Positions 7,834 to 18,133 of a DNA stretch of 64,000 nt are shown here, one piece after another (positions within the stretch are counted from its first letter, which is position 1; every line of letters begins with the position of its first letter). The stretch covers positions 62,001-126,000 of the forward strand of contig NZ_RPOK01000002.1 of the NCBI RefSeq assembly GCF_003820355.1, read 5' to 3'. Made by a program: the position numbers and the translations under genes. The notes under the pieces are model-generated. The model was not told where the DNA came from. It saw nothing but the letters and a program-made list of their open reading frames with translations, and did no database searches. Source of the DNA: Paralteromonas sediminis (GTDB lineage Bacteria > Pseudomonadota > Gammaproteobacteria > Enterobacterales > Alteromonadaceae).

Positions 7834-9804
7834 TTATCGCAACAAGTGCAAAAAGTGCAGATGTTTGTGATATTGATCGATTATATCGTTAATCACGGCG
7901 ACTGTAGACCATCCCATAATATCGTAGTCCTGGCCGCCTTCGCTCAAATGAACTTCTGCTCGATAATAGGATTGTTCGTCATCGGTGTCCAAAGAATTGT
8001 TATCTGTATTAACGAAGTCCGGCTGAAGGTGCTTCTTTCGGTGAACACCATATCTAAAATCATGTTCCTCGCCATGCGAAACCCACAATTCTAATGCACT
8101 GTCGTTTTTAACGATTTCTACCTGTATGCCGGTCTTTTGAAGCTCAGATTTTACACTCTCAAATGCGGGTAAAACGGCGTTATCGAAAAAGTTTTGCACT
8201 GCTTTTTTATTTGGGAAATTGACGATATTTTGTAGCCGTTCTTGCCAGCTTTCCTTATTAGAAGAGAGCGACGAGGGCATTGCATGCAACTGCATACTTT
8301 CTCGTTTATAGCTCTCAACACGTAACGCCTTGACTAAGCCAGTCATGGAAAGCAACAGGATAATTGCAAAGGGTAGGGCTGCTGCAATTGTCATTGTTTG
8401 CAGTGCACTAAGCCCACCAGCAGCCATCAGGATCATAGCGACTACACCTACGCTCACGGCCCAGTAAACCCGTTGCCATAACGGGGTTTCATTGCTGCCG
8501 TTTGAGCAGATCATATCAACAACCATGGCGCCAGAGTCACAGGATGTGACAAAAAAGATAACGACCATACCGATGGCAATCACTGAGAGCAAACTGGCAA
8601 ATGGAAATTGATCTAAAAACACAAAAAGTGCTACAGAAGAGTTGTCATTTACCATTTCTGCCAGCTTCTGACTGTCGCCATTTAACACAAGGTCAATAGC
8701 CGAATTGCCGAATACTGTCATCCAAAAAAGGGTGAATGCGGAGGGGATAAGAATCACACCCAGTACAAATTCCCGAATCGTTCTGCCTCGAGAAATTCTG
8801 GCAATAAACAATCCGACAAACGGTGCCCATGCAATCCACCAACCCCAGTAAAAAATTGTCCACCCACCTATCCAGTCAGTTTTCTCGTAAGCAAATAAGT
8901 TAAACGTATTCCGAACTATGTCAGATAAATAGGCCCCTGTATTTTGTAAAAATGCTTGCAACAGAAATATGGTAGGACCCAGAGCAAGAATAAATATGAG
9001 CAAGGCCACGGCAAGAATCATATTGGCCTCAGACAGTCTTCTAATGCCCTTATCAAGGCCGCTCATAACCGACACCACTGCGATAGCAATAACGCCAATC
9101 ATCAATAAAATTTGATTGGCGACGCTTATTTCAATGCCAAACACATATGCCAACCCAGCATTAATTTGTGATGCACCTATTCCCAATGAAGTGGCAACAC
9201 CAAAAATCGTACTGGTGACGGCAAACACGTCTACCGTGTGACCAATCCAGCCGTAAATCTTGTCACCAAAAATAGGATAAAGTGCAGAGCGAAGTGTTAA
9301 AGGCAAGCCATGACGAAAACTAAAGTAAGCCATGACCAAAGCGACCAGGGCATAAATCGCCCAAGCGTGAAGACCCCAGTGAAAAAATGTTGTTTTCATG
9401 GCTTCTTTTGCAGCAGCGACAGTGTTTGGCTCGGCATTTGGCGGCGCTAAAAAATGCATCAAGGGTTCAGCGACACCGAAAAACATCAGCCCTATCCCCA
9501 TACCAGCGGCAAATAGCATAGATAACCAAGTGATCAAGCTGTAATCGGGTGTTGCATGGTCTGGCCCCAGCTTTACTTCTCCGTATCTCGATACACCCAA
9601 ATAGGCAACGCCCAACAAAATAGTCGCGACACTGATGACATAGAACCAACTTCCATTTTCAACAATCACAGCCTGCATTGTGCTGAAAAGTTGGTCAGCG
9701 TGCTGTGGCAGGAAAAAAGCAAAAACCATCAGCGCTATAATGGCGACAGATGAAGGATAGAACACTTTCGGATTTAGACGGGCTTGGGATTGCTCTGATT
9801 GCAC
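7834..9804 (-). CDS. BCCT-family choline/glycine betaine transporter, BetT-like
   Basis: Sodium- or proton-coupled importer of quaternary-ammonium compatible solutes, with twelve predicted helices in the first ~500 residues. Family motifs include GMGIGLMFFGVAEPLMHF and the TM8 aromatic stretch FYWGWWIAWAPFVGLF that forms the substrate cage. FFVTSCDSGAMVVDM also fits. The C-terminal cytoplasmic tail is about 150 residues, as in BetT, and may sense osmotic strength. The start is a GTG at 9804 with GGAG about eight bases before it. It probably forms an operon with the MarR-type gene downstream. Choline versus betaine cannot be decided from sequence. Confidence 0.9.
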   Translation of the reverse strand: MQSEQSQARLNPKVFYPSSVAIIALMVFAFFLPQHADQLFSTMQAVIVENGSWFYVISVATILLGVAYLGVSRYGEVKLGPDHATPDYSLITWLSMLFAAGMGIGLMFFGVAEPLMHFLAPPNAEPNTVAAAKEAMKTTFFHWGLHAWAIYALVALVMAYFSFRHGLPLTLRSALYPIFGDKIYGWIGHTVDVFAVTSTIFGVATSLGIGASQINAGLAYVFGIEISVANQILLMIGVIAIAVVSVMSGLDKGIRRLSEANMILAVALLIFILALGPTIFLLQAFLQNTGAYLSDIVRNTFNLFAYEKTDWIGGWTIFYWGWWIAWAPFVGLFIARISRGRTIREFVLGVILIPSAFTLFWMTVFGNSAIDLVLNGDSQKLAEMVNDNSSVALFVFLDQFPFASLLSVIAIGMVVIFFVTSCDSGAMVVDMICSNGSNETPLWQRVYWAVSVGVVAMILMAAGGLSALQTMTIAAALPFAIILLLSMTGLVKALRVESYKRESMQLHAMPSSLSSNKESWQERLQNIVNFPNKKAVQNFFDNAVLPAFESVKSELQKTGIQVEIVKNDSALELWVSHGEEHDFRYGVHRKKHLQPDFVNTDNNSLDTDDEQSYYRAEVHLSEGGQDYDIMGWSTVAVINDIIDQYHKHLHFLHLLR

Positions 9805-10069
9805 TTCAGCGAGCTCCGATTACTAAGATAAAACACAGTATACAGAGGATAAAGTGAAAGTGTTCAGGAATAAAGATGAAAGTGAAAAAGGTTGAACACT
9901 ATTTAATAATTGATTAAAAAAGTAGTAAAAACTTTGCTCATTTGGTTTAAACTGAAAATATACAGGTAGTGTACTAATTAAAAAGCTATTTTGATTCAAC
10001 CTGTTAAAGAGAGTTCAAATAGCAATAATTCAAATTAATTCACACATAACTAATAAAGGCACAATCACT

Positions 10070-12733
10070 ATGAAACTTGCAAAAGTAAGTTGCGCTGTTC
10101 TAGCCGCACTGACTGCTGGGGCCGGACTGGCTCAGGAAACGTCGAATAAGGCAACAATAGAAACTATCGAGGTTACCGCCACAAAACGAACAGAGTCTAT
10201 TCAGGACGTACCCGTTGCGGTATCAGCACTGAGTGGAGAAAGTCTAAAGAATCTAGGCATTAGTGGCTTTCAGGATTATGTTGAGTTCTTACCCAATGTC
10301 ACTTTTCAAGGTACCGGACCGGGACAAAATGAGGTTTATATAAGAGGTGCGGCGACCAATCAGACCGCTATCACGGTGTCGTCCGTTCAGGCTCTTCAGC
10401 CCTCAGTTGCAATTTATTTAGACGAGCAACCTATTTCAATGCAAGGTAGAAATCTAGATGTCTATGCCACAGATATGCAACGTGTTGAGGTGCTTCCAGG
10501 GCCACAAGGTACGTTATTTGGCGCAAGTTCACAGGCAGGTACAGTAAGACTGATTACGAATAAACCTGACCACACAGGCTTCAGCGCAGGCGTAGATGTT
10601 GATTTTGCAACTACAAAAGGGGGCGATATCAGCAATGCTGTTGAAGCCTTCATGAATTTCGCGCTAACTGACGATTTTGCGTTACGTGTCGCTGCGTATA
10701 CCGACCATCAGGGTGGTTGGATTGATAATGTGCTGAGTGTACCTGGTCAAGGTGGATACATTGGCAGCGCCGTTCATATCGATCGCATTTCAGGTGGGGT
10801 ACTGACAGATCCACAGAATACACCTGTTGATAGCCCCACAAACGATGAACTCGTTGAAGACGATTTTAACGACGCGACTTATGCAGGTGCACGATTTAGT
10901 GGCTCTTACATCATCAATGATGACTGGACACTATTAGTACAACACACTGAACAAAAACTCGAGACAGAAGGTGTGTTTGCCTATGACCCTTCCTATGACG
11001 GTGAATCCTCAGTAAGCCGCTATGAGCCTGAGTCTAATGAAGATGAATTTGGACTGACAACCTGGACGTTAGAGGGGCGCCTTAAGCAGCTTGAAGTCGT
11101 CTATGCAGGTGGATATCTGGACCGTAAAATTGACTCAACAATCGATTACATCGGCTACACAAACGGCGGTGCATTTGCTGCCTTCTATGCTTGTAGTTAT
11201 GGCGGTGCTCCAGAGGATGAAATTTGTCATAACCCAGAGGGGTTCTACAAAGAGTCCACAGAAAACTCGCGCTTGACGCAAGAACTGCGCGTCAACACGC
11301 CTGCTGACAAAGACTGGCGTGTAACCGCTGGTGTGTTTTACGATTCGCTTGAAGTCAACAGTGTAGGCTTGTTTCAGCTGGGAGCTGAGGATAAATTCTT
11401 TGATCTCAACAGAACGCTAAATGGCGGTGCCGATGGACGTTATGAGGGCATTAATAGTACAGGGGGCAATTTTGGACCTCTAGTGAGCTTTGTGAATGAT
11501 GTTACTCATGAACTGAATCAGATCGCGTTATTTGGACAAATCGAATACGACCTGACCGATAAACTCACCCTTAGTTTAGGTGCGCGCTGGTATGATGCCG
11601 AAGATATCTATCTTGGGGCAACCACATCATCAGATGTGACTGAGCAGATACGCGCTTTAGGACAAGGTGGTCAGGCGCTTATTGATTTCTTTGGCGAAGA
11701 TGAGGGCAACGCCATGATCGCCGCCATTCAATCTGGCCAACTGGATACCAGTTTACTGGGCGGCGACGGAAAGCTGGAAGTTGACGACACTATCTTCCGC
11801 TTTTCAGTTGATTACAAGTTGACGGATTATGTACTCCTGTTCGCAAACTACTCTGAGGGTTTCAGACCGCCAGTAACAGCGCGTACCGGTGGCCAGCTTG
11901 CCAGAAACCAGACCGCAGGCTCTGCATTTGAAGGGTTCCGAATTCCTGTCTATTCAACCACAGATACGCTGGATAATTACGAATTGGGTATGAAGGGCGA
12001 CTTTTTTGATGGTCTCCTAAGACTCAACGCGACTGCTTATTATTCAGAAATCTCTGATTTGCAAACATCACGTTTTGACCCCACCAATATCGCATTTTTC
12101 TACTTCACGGATAATGTCGGTGAGGCTGAAATTAAAGGGCTGGACGCAGACTTTACCTGGTTGGCAACGGATAACCTAGTGATAAGCGGTGCTTTAAGTC
12201 TATTAGACACTGAGATAACCCGCCTGAACAGTACCATGGTTAATTTGGCGCCGCCTGTTGGCAGTAGCCTTCCGTATTCGGCAGATTTGTCGGGTAACCT
12301 CCGGGCTCGTTATTACCACGAATTTGAAAATGGTTATGAAGGGTTTATTAACGCCGCAATTGCTTACACGGGAGATAGACTGTCCGGCATGTTTGCAAAT
12401 GCCAATATCTATGAAGACACTCATCATCTGGTATATGGCATGGGGTCTGGGTTAGAAATTGAAAATGAGATCCCTGCAGGGACGTTCCAAGGCGTGTCTT
12501 ATACAGATCGTAACGGTAACGCATTTGCCGGTGGACGCTATGTGGCACAAAGTTATGTGCTGGTGAATGTATCAGCGGGTGTGACAAAAGATGACTGGCG
12601 CGCTGAGTTGTATATTGACAACTTAACCGATGAAAATGCACAGCTCTACATTGATGAGCAGCAGTTTACGCCAAAAGTCGTTACTAATAGGCCACGGACA
12701 ATCGGAGTAAGGCTGTCTTACGACTTCTACTAG
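10070..12733 (+). CDS. TonB-dependent receptor (sulfotransferase-linked)
   Basis: Outer-membrane receptor of 887 residues. A signal peptide (MKLAKVSCAVLAALTAGAGL) is followed by a TonB-box-like stretch IETIEVTATKR and a plug domain with QRVEVLPGPQGTLFGASSQA. A long beta-barrel ends in RTIGVRLSYDFY, with the terminal aromatic expected of outer-membrane barrels. The plug resembles the large receptor group of sphingomonads and Alteromonadales whose substrates are mostly unknown. It is followed by a strong terminator and then by a TPR-sulfotransferase gene, a pairing I recall from related genomes. No clear operator was seen in the 265-bp upstream gap. Confidence 0.9.
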   Translation: MKLAKVSCAVLAALTAGAGLAQETSNKATIETIEVTATKRTESIQDVPVAVSALSGESLKNLGISGFQDYVEFLPNVTFQGTGPGQNEVYIRGAATNQTAITVSSVQALQPSVAIYLDEQPISMQGRNLDVYATDMQRVEVLPGPQGTLFGASSQAGTVRLITNKPDHTGFSAGVDVDFATTKGGDISNAVEAFMNFALTDDFALRVAAYTDHQGGWIDNVLSVPGQGGYIGSAVHIDRISGGVLTDPQNTPVDSPTNDELVEDDFNDATYAGARFSGSYIINDDWTLLVQHTEQKLETEGVFAYDPSYDGESSVSRYEPESNEDEFGLTTWTLEGRLKQLEVVYAGGYLDRKIDSTIDYIGYTNGGAFAAFYACSYGGAPEDEICHNPEGFYKESTENSRLTQELRVNTPADKDWRVTAGVFYDSLEVNSVGLFQLGAEDKFFDLNRTLNGGADGRYEGINSTGGNFGPLVSFVNDVTHELNQIALFGQIEYDLTDKLTLSLGARWYDAEDIYLGATTSSDVTEQIRALGQGGQALIDFFGEDEGNAMIAAIQSGQLDTSLLGGDGKLEVDDTIFRFSVDYKLTDYVLLFANYSEGFRPPVTARTGGQLARNQTAGSAFEGFRIPVYSTTDTLDNYELGMKGDFFDGLLRLNATAYYSEISDLQTSRFDPTNIAFFYFTDNVGEAEIKGLDADFTWLATDNLVISGALSLLDTEITRLNSTMVNLAPPVGSSLPYSADLSGNLRARYYHEFENGYEGFINAAIAYTGDRLSGMFANANIYEDTHHLVYGMGSGLEIENEIPAGTFQGVSYTDRNGNAFAGGRYVAQSYVLVNVSAGVTKDDWRAELYIDNLTDENAQLYIDEQQFTPKVVTNRPRTIGVRLSYDFY

Positions 12734-12743
12734 TAGTGAGTAC

Positions 12744-12775
12744 AAAAAAAGGTGAGAACTCGTTCTCACCTTTTT
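12744..12775 (+). terminator. Intrinsic terminator after TonB receptor
   Basis: AAAAAGGTGAGAAC and GTTCTCACCTTTTT pair perfectly around a two-base loop, followed by T residues. It lies 10 bp after the receptor stop and 40 bp before the TPR-sulfotransferase start, so the latter is either read through or has its own promoter. Confidence 0.9.
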
Positions 12776-12815
12776 GTTATCTTATCATTCTGATTTATAA
12801 ATAAATTCGACGCGC

Positions 12816-14744
12816 ATGCCCGATCCATATCGCGACATTAAACACCTTATTCAGTCCTCAGCCTTTAGTCAGGCCTTATCATTGGCCGATGCAGCATTGG
12901 CAAAAGCACCTCGAGATGTTGAGATTCTGTATTTAAAAACCGTCACATTACGCTTAATGCAAAAGCATACTGAAGCGATAAGTACACTCAATTTGATATT
13001 GGCTGTTCAGCCCGCTCATGCCAGAGCCCATCAAGAAGCCGGGTACTGTTATCTTGCTCTCAATAATATTGAGACGGCAAAGCAGGCTTTTCACTACGCT
13101 TGTATGGCAAATCCTGCCTTGGTGAGTGCGTGGAAAAAGTTGCTGGAACTGGATCCTAATAATACTGAGGCCGCTGAACGTGTTAACGATTTATCTTCTC
13201 TGAACAAAAAGTTGCTTGCGGCCATGGATCTCATGTACGAAGGCAAATATGCACTAGCAGAAACTATTTGCCGTGAATATCTGCAGTCCGATACGCACAA
13301 TCCAGACGCAATGTGTCTATTGGCTGAGATTGGCATTAAAACAAAAGTTTATGACGATGCGGTTTTTTTGCTTGAAACCTGTGTCGAGCTTCACCCACAC
13401 TATCAGCCCGCAAAGTTAAAGTATGCCGACTTGCTCAACACATTAGGGCAACATAACAAAGCCCTGCAGGTCGCCAAAGAGTATCTGCAACAACTCCCCA
13501 ACAATCTCGTTGCGCAAACTACACTTGCAGCAGCCTATATGGGAGTTGGCGATTTGGACAAAAGTCTGGCGATTTACGACGCTATTCTTGCTATTGAACC
13601 CAAACGTGCAGGTATTCACTTGCAAAAGGGGCACGCGCTTAAAGCGAAAGGCGCGTTTGAGGATGCCGTTGCCAGCTACAAAGCGGCATATGGCTTAAAA
13701 CCTAGCTACGGTGATGCCTATTGGTCTCTGGCGAATACAAAAACGTATCGGTTTAGTGAAGATGAAATTAACACCATCAAGCAGTTTGCTGATCAAGATG
13801 AAAATAGGAGCCTAGACAGGGTCCATTTTTGTTTCGCACTAGGTAAAGCGTATGAGGACACACAGGAATATGCTTTGTCATTCGACTATTACGCTAAGGG
13901 CAATGCATTAAAAAACAGTATGTTAGGTTATAGTGCAGAGACGAATACAAAACTGGTTAACTTGCAAATTCAGCATTGCAACACGGATTTGTTTTCTCAA
14001 CGCGCATCAGGTAATCCTACTTGTGCACCTATTTTTATTGTTGGCTTGCCAAGAGCTGGGTCGACATTACTCGAACAGATCTTATCCTCACATTCAAGTG
14101 TGGACGCGACCATGGAATTACATTCCATTTTGGGCATGGCAATGCGGCTTCGCGGCCGAATGACAAATGATACCCCAGCGTATCCAGCTAATTTACATGC
14201 ATTGTCAGATCAGCAATTTGCTCAGCTAGGGGACAAATTCATTGAAGACACTCAACCCTACAGACAGGGGGCGCCACTATTTATTGATAAGATGCCAAAT
14301 AACTTTATGCATATCGGTTTGATCAAGTGCATCTTGCCTAATGCCAAGGTGATTGACGCAAGAAGAGAGCCAATGGCCTGCTGTTTTAGTGGCTTTAAGC
14401 AACTATTTGGCGAGGGTCAAGAGTTTAGTTATGACCTGAAGAATATGGCGGCATATTATAATGACTATGTCAGGTTGATGGCACATTGGGACAAGGTTTT
14501 GCCAGGCTTTGTATTGCGGGTGAATCACGAAGAGGTAATCAATGATCTGGAAGGTCAGGTGAGGCGAATGTTGGCCTTTTGTGATTTACCCTTTGAGCAG
14601 GCTTGTCTCGACTTTCATAAAAACAAACGTGCTATTAAAACACCAAGTTCAGAACAGGTACGCAAACCAATAAGTCGAGAAGGGATGCAGCAATGGAAAC
14701 ATTACAAAGCGTTTTTGCAGCCTTTGATAGATGCTCTAGATTAA
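12816..14744 (+). CDS. TPR-containing sulfotransferase
   Basis: A 642-residue cytoplasmic protein. About the first 370 residues form tandem 34-residue TPR helices, for example DVEILYLKTVTLRLMQKHTE. The rest is a PAPS-dependent sulfotransferase domain. The 5'-phosphosulfate loop is FIVGLPRAGSTLLEQIL (near residue 407) and the 3'-phosphate region is around DARREPMACCFSGFKQ. It would transfer sulfate from PAPS to an unknown acceptor, with the TPR arm probably choosing a protein or peptide partner. It follows a TonB receptor. Its 3' end overlaps the convergent peroxidase gene by 4 bp. Confidence 0.88.
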   Translation: MPDPYRDIKHLIQSSAFSQALSLADAALAKAPRDVEILYLKTVTLRLMQKHTEAISTLNLILAVQPAHARAHQEAGYCYLALNNIETAKQAFHYACMANPALVSAWKKLLELDPNNTEAAERVNDLSSLNKKLLAAMDLMYEGKYALAETICREYLQSDTHNPDAMCLLAEIGIKTKVYDDAVFLLETCVELHPHYQPAKLKYADLLNTLGQHNKALQVAKEYLQQLPNNLVAQTTLAAAYMGVGDLDKSLAIYDAILAIEPKRAGIHLQKGHALKAKGAFEDAVASYKAAYGLKPSYGDAYWSLANTKTYRFSEDEINTIKQFADQDENRSLDRVHFCFALGKAYEDTQEYALSFDYYAKGNALKNSMLGYSAETNTKLVNLQIQHCNTDLFSQRASGNPTCAPIFIVGLPRAGSTLLEQILSSHSSVDATMELHSILGMAMRLRGRMTNDTPAYPANLHALSDQQFAQLGDKFIEDTQPYRQGAPLFIDKMPNNFMHIGLIKCILPNAKVIDARREPMACCFSGFKQLFGEGQEFSYDLKNMAAYYNDYVRLMAHWDKVLPGFVLRVNHEEVINDLEGQVRRMLAFCDLPFEQACLDFHKNKRAIKTPSSEQVRKPISREGMQQWKHYKAFLQPLIDALD

Positions 14745-15949
14745 TTAAATGGGTCGCTCCACTTCTCATCCACACTGACACTCTCATCGGTAAGCGTGCC
14801 TAGAAAGGCAACCAAGGCGGCTTTTTCATCTTCATTAAAATTGAGTTGTATCGGGTTGCCAGCTTCATCGGTCAGCGCTGGTGATAGCGTTGGATGGGCT
14901 TGGATACCACTGTTATAGTGTTCAACAACCTCTTCTAGCGTGGAGAATCTACCATCATGCATGTAAGGCGCAGTTAACGCGATGTTTCGCAGACTGGTGG
15001 TTTTAAAGCGGCCTTCAAAAATTGGGTTGTTAAACACAGAACCCGCCCCTGCATCTGTCGTTGTTAAATCCAGACCGTTGTTTTGTGGGCCTGGGTTAGC
15101 ACTAACAAAGGCTTCAGTGGTATGGCATCCAAAGCATGCGCCACCACCATTAGGTATAGTCCTAAAGAACAAAGCTTTCCCACGGTTTTCCTGTTCGGTG
15201 AAGTTTGGGAAGTTTTCACCCGGTGTTGTTACCATGGTGCGCCCTTGATCATATCTACTGGCGTAACTGACAATGCTTCGAACAAACTGAGCTAGCGCCA
15301 ACGCAATTTTTTCTTCCGTGACCTCGCGACTGCCAAAGGCATTTTCAAATAACTCAGGGTAAAAGTCTTGTGCAGTTACTTCAGCAACCAACTGCTCAAG
15401 TGTCATCCCCATTTCAACCGGATCCTGAAAAGGCATAAGCACCTGTTCTTCGAGTGAAACCGCTCTTTCATCCCAGAAAAAGCGACCCCGTTGGTAGTAT
15501 CTTGCATTGATCAATGTCATGGAGTGACGGTCAGTACGACCGCCTTCAAAGCCAATGCTAAATGCGTTGTCGTCGGAAAAACCCAGTGCTTGCTGATGGC
15601 ATGAAGCACAGGAAACCGTGCCATTGGCGCTCAATGCCTTATCATAGAAAAGCACTCTGCCCAAAGTGGCACCATCATTGGTAACGGGATTACTATCAGG
15701 CGTATTGTCAAGCCCGTTTATTGATGTTGGCAACGGCTGTCCAGGTACGTTTGTTGTGAAGTGAGCGGGCAAGTTTAGCGTCTCATAATCAAAGGGTGTT
15801 GAGGGTAGGTTTAACACTGTTGTTGGCGCTGTAGGTTCAAACTCAGACTCAGAAGCATTTTGTTCAACTTCACTGCCTCCACCGCAAGATGCCAGACCGA
15901 ACAGTACTGCCAAAGTGATTAAAGGTTGCGATAGTTTGTAGTCAGACAT
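14741..15949 (-). CDS. Di-heme cytochrome c peroxidase-family lipoprotein
   Basis: Periplasmic di-heme protein of the bacterial cytochrome c peroxidase/MauG superfamily, 402 residues. The N-terminus ends in the lipobox LASC with Cys22 as lipidation site, followed by a Gly/Glu-rich linker. Heme motifs are CASCH (in the first domain) and CFGCH (in the second). A conserved segment TAPYMHDGRFSTLEEVVEHY matches the second-domain ligand region. AGGGG precedes the ATG by about five bases. Peroxide detoxification is the default inference, but MauG-like oxidation of another substrate cannot be excluded. Confidence 0.9.
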   Translation of the reverse strand: MSDYKLSQPLITLAVLFGLASCGGGSEVEQNASESEFEPTAPTTVLNLPSTPFDYETLNLPAHFTTNVPGQPLPTSINGLDNTPDSNPVTNDGATLGRVLFYDKALSANGTVSCASCHQQALGFSDDNAFSIGFEGGRTDRHSMTLINARYYQRGRFFWDERAVSLEEQVLMPFQDPVEMGMTLEQLVAEVTAQDFYPELFENAFGSREVTEEKIALALAQFVRSIVSYASRYDQGRTMVTTPGENFPNFTEQENRGKALFFRTIPNGGGACFGCHTTEAFVSANPGPQNNGLDLTTTDAGAGSVFNNPIFEGRFKTTSLRNIALTAPYMHDGRFSTLEEVVEHYNSGIQAHPTLSPALTDEAGNPIQLNFNEDEKAALVAFLGTLTDESVSVDEKWSDPFN

Positions 15950-16132
15950 GATGACCCCTCAACGGCGGATTAAGACATGGTATTGATGACGCTAGTCTAG
16001 GCATTGGGGCGTAAAGATGTGTCCGGTGAGTGTAAAGGTTTGGTAAAGACATTCACCAACCATTGTCATTCTATTAATTTGTTAGTGAATTCTGTAGTCT
16101 AGTCGAGGATTAATTTTTGGAGGTATTTCGCA

Positions 16133-18037
16133 ATGTTGCGAGTTCTTGCATGTGTAGGCTTAGGATTAGCGCTCAATACGGGCATATCAGCAAAAGAGGT
16201 GATGACACCTGAAAAACTCTGGCAAGTTAAACGCGTCAGTGCGTTGGGATTAAACAAAGACAATAAACACGTAATTTATCGTGTAACCACACCCAGCGTA
16301 GAAAATAACAACTTCAGCAGCAAAGTTTACCAAGTGCCGCTAAAAGGTGGCCAGCCACAGTTATTAGAAGATTATCAGGGACTCTTATCTAACCCTAAAA
16401 TTTCGCCAGATGGCAGCAAGAAGCTGTTTCATGAAACGGTAAAAATCAAACCAATACTGGCAGCAGACAAACACACAGATTTGTCTGAGGCGAATGCCTA
16501 TGTATTTGATGACCTCAATTACCGGCATTGGGATACATGGAAAGATGGCAGTGTTAAACATGTTTTCTATCAGGATTTACGAACCGAAGAGAAAGTAGAC
16601 ATCATGGAAGATATGCCCTTTGATAGTCCTACATCACCGTTTGGCGGGCCTGCTGATTATATTTGGGGGCCAAAGGGCGAAAACATCTACTACGTCAGCA
16701 AAAAATATATGGGTGTTGAGTACGTAACCAGCACGGATACCGATATTTATCGCTACAACCTGGCCAGTAAAGAGACCGTTAATATTACTGATAGCAATCC
16801 TGGTTATGACAAATATCCTGCATTCTCCGTAAATGGTCAGTTGGCATGGTTACAAATGGATGAACCGGGTTATGAAGCTGACAAAAATGACATTATCATT
16901 ATGGAGAAGGGGAATTCAGTTAACCTGACTGCACACTGGGATGGTAGTGTATCTAGTTTCAAGTGGAGCCATGATGCTAAGCATATTTACTTTATCGCAG
17001 CCACAAAAGGCACGGTTCAGCTGTTTAGGGTTGAGGTAACGACTACCCCAAGTGCAAAACCTAAAATTGAGCAGTTAACCCAGGGACAATTTGACGTTAA
17101 TGGTATTGTTGCCGTGTTGGATGGTCACTTGGTAGTGAATCGTAACAGTATGAATAGTGCAAGAGAGCTTTATCGCTTCGACGTAAGCAGTAATGATCTA
17201 GTTGCACTAACAAACGTTAACGATGCGTTTTATGCTGGTCTTGACTTACCCACTGTAAAGTCGCGAATTGTGAAAACGCAAGACGGCAAGGACATGCTGA
17301 CGTGGGTAATTTACCCTCCAAACTTTGACGAAAGCAAAAAATATCCTACGCTCCTTTATTTACAGGGTGGGCCACAATCACCGCTTTCACAGTTCTATTC
17401 GTTCCGCTGGAACTTCCAGGTTATGGCATCACAAGGCTACATTGTTGTAGCGCCTAACCGTCGTGGTATGCCAGGTCATGGTGTGAAATGGAATGAAGAT
17501 ATCAGTAAAGACTGGGGCGGTAAGGCCATGCAGGACTATCTGGATGCCATTGATGATGTAATGAAAGAGCCATACGTTGACAAAGCGCGTATTGGTGCGC
17601 TTGGTGCCAGCTTTGGTGGCTATTCTGCGTTCTATTTGGCGGGTAATCACGAGGGCCGTTTTAAAACCTTTATCGCCCATTGCGGCATATTTGATTTGCG
17701 CAGTATGTATGGCACGACGGAAGAGCTGTTCTTCGTTAATCACGACATGGGCGGAGCCTATTGGGACAAGGACAATGCAGCTGCAAGTAAAACCTATGCT
17801 GAATTTAACCCAATTGACTATGTACATAAATGGGATTCACCCATGTTCGTCATCCATGGCGGTAAGGATTACCGGGTTCCATTAGGTCAGGGGATTCAGG
17901 CGTTTCAAGCAGCCAAGCTGCGAGGGCTGAAGAGTCGATTCTTGTACTTTCCAGAAGAAAATCACTGGGTGCTTACGCCACAAAATGGGATAGTTTGGCA
18001 ACGCGAGTTTTTTGCCTGGTTAGAAGACACGCTTTAA
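16133..18037 (+). CDS. Secreted S9-family peptidase (prolyl oligopeptidase superfamily)
   Basis: A 634-residue exported serine peptidase with a signal peptide (MLRVLACVGLGLALNTGISA). A beta-propeller-like region (about 25-380) is followed by an alpha/beta-hydrolase domain. The catalytic triad can be placed as Ser493 (GASFGGYS), Asp579 (HGGKDYRVP) and His611 (EENHWV). It should cleave short peptides in the periplasm, in the manner of DPP- or acylaminoacyl-type enzymes. GGAGG precedes the ATG. A terminator follows the stop. Confidence 0.92.
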   Translation: MLRVLACVGLGLALNTGISAKEVMTPEKLWQVKRVSALGLNKDNKHVIYRVTTPSVENNNFSSKVYQVPLKGGQPQLLEDYQGLLSNPKISPDGSKKLFHETVKIKPILAADKHTDLSEANAYVFDDLNYRHWDTWKDGSVKHVFYQDLRTEEKVDIMEDMPFDSPTSPFGGPADYIWGPKGENIYYVSKKYMGVEYVTSTDTDIYRYNLASKETVNITDSNPGYDKYPAFSVNGQLAWLQMDEPGYEADKNDIIIMEKGNSVNLTAHWDGSVSSFKWSHDAKHIYFIAATKGTVQLFRVEVTTTPSAKPKIEQLTQGQFDVNGIVAVLDGHLVVNRNSMNSARELYRFDVSSNDLVALTNVNDAFYAGLDLPTVKSRIVKTQDGKDMLTWVIYPPNFDESKKYPTLLYLQGGPQSPLSQFYSFRWNFQVMASQGYIVVAPNRRGMPGHGVKWNEDISKDWGGKAMQDYLDAIDDVMKEPYVDKARIGALGASFGGYSAFYLAGNHEGRFKTFIAHCGIFDLRSMYGTTEELFFVNHDMGGAYWDKDNAAASKTYAEFNPIDYVHKWDSPMFVIHGGKDYRVPLGQGIQAFQAAKLRGLKSRFLYFPEENHWVLTPQNGIVWQREFFAWLEDTL

Positions 18038-18065
18038 TTCAGCCAACAAGACAAAACATGAAAAG

Positions 18066-18102
18066 ATGCCAGTGTTAAGACACTTAAACACTGGCATTTT
18101 TT
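18066..18102 (+). terminator. Intrinsic terminator after S9 peptidase
   Basis: ATGCCAGTGTT pairs exactly with AACACTGGCAT around a ten-base loop and is followed by TTTTTTG. It separates the peptidase from the small secreted-protein gene downstream. Confidence 0.88.
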
Positions 18103-18133
18103 GTTCAAATTACGACTATGACGGAGTGATGAA

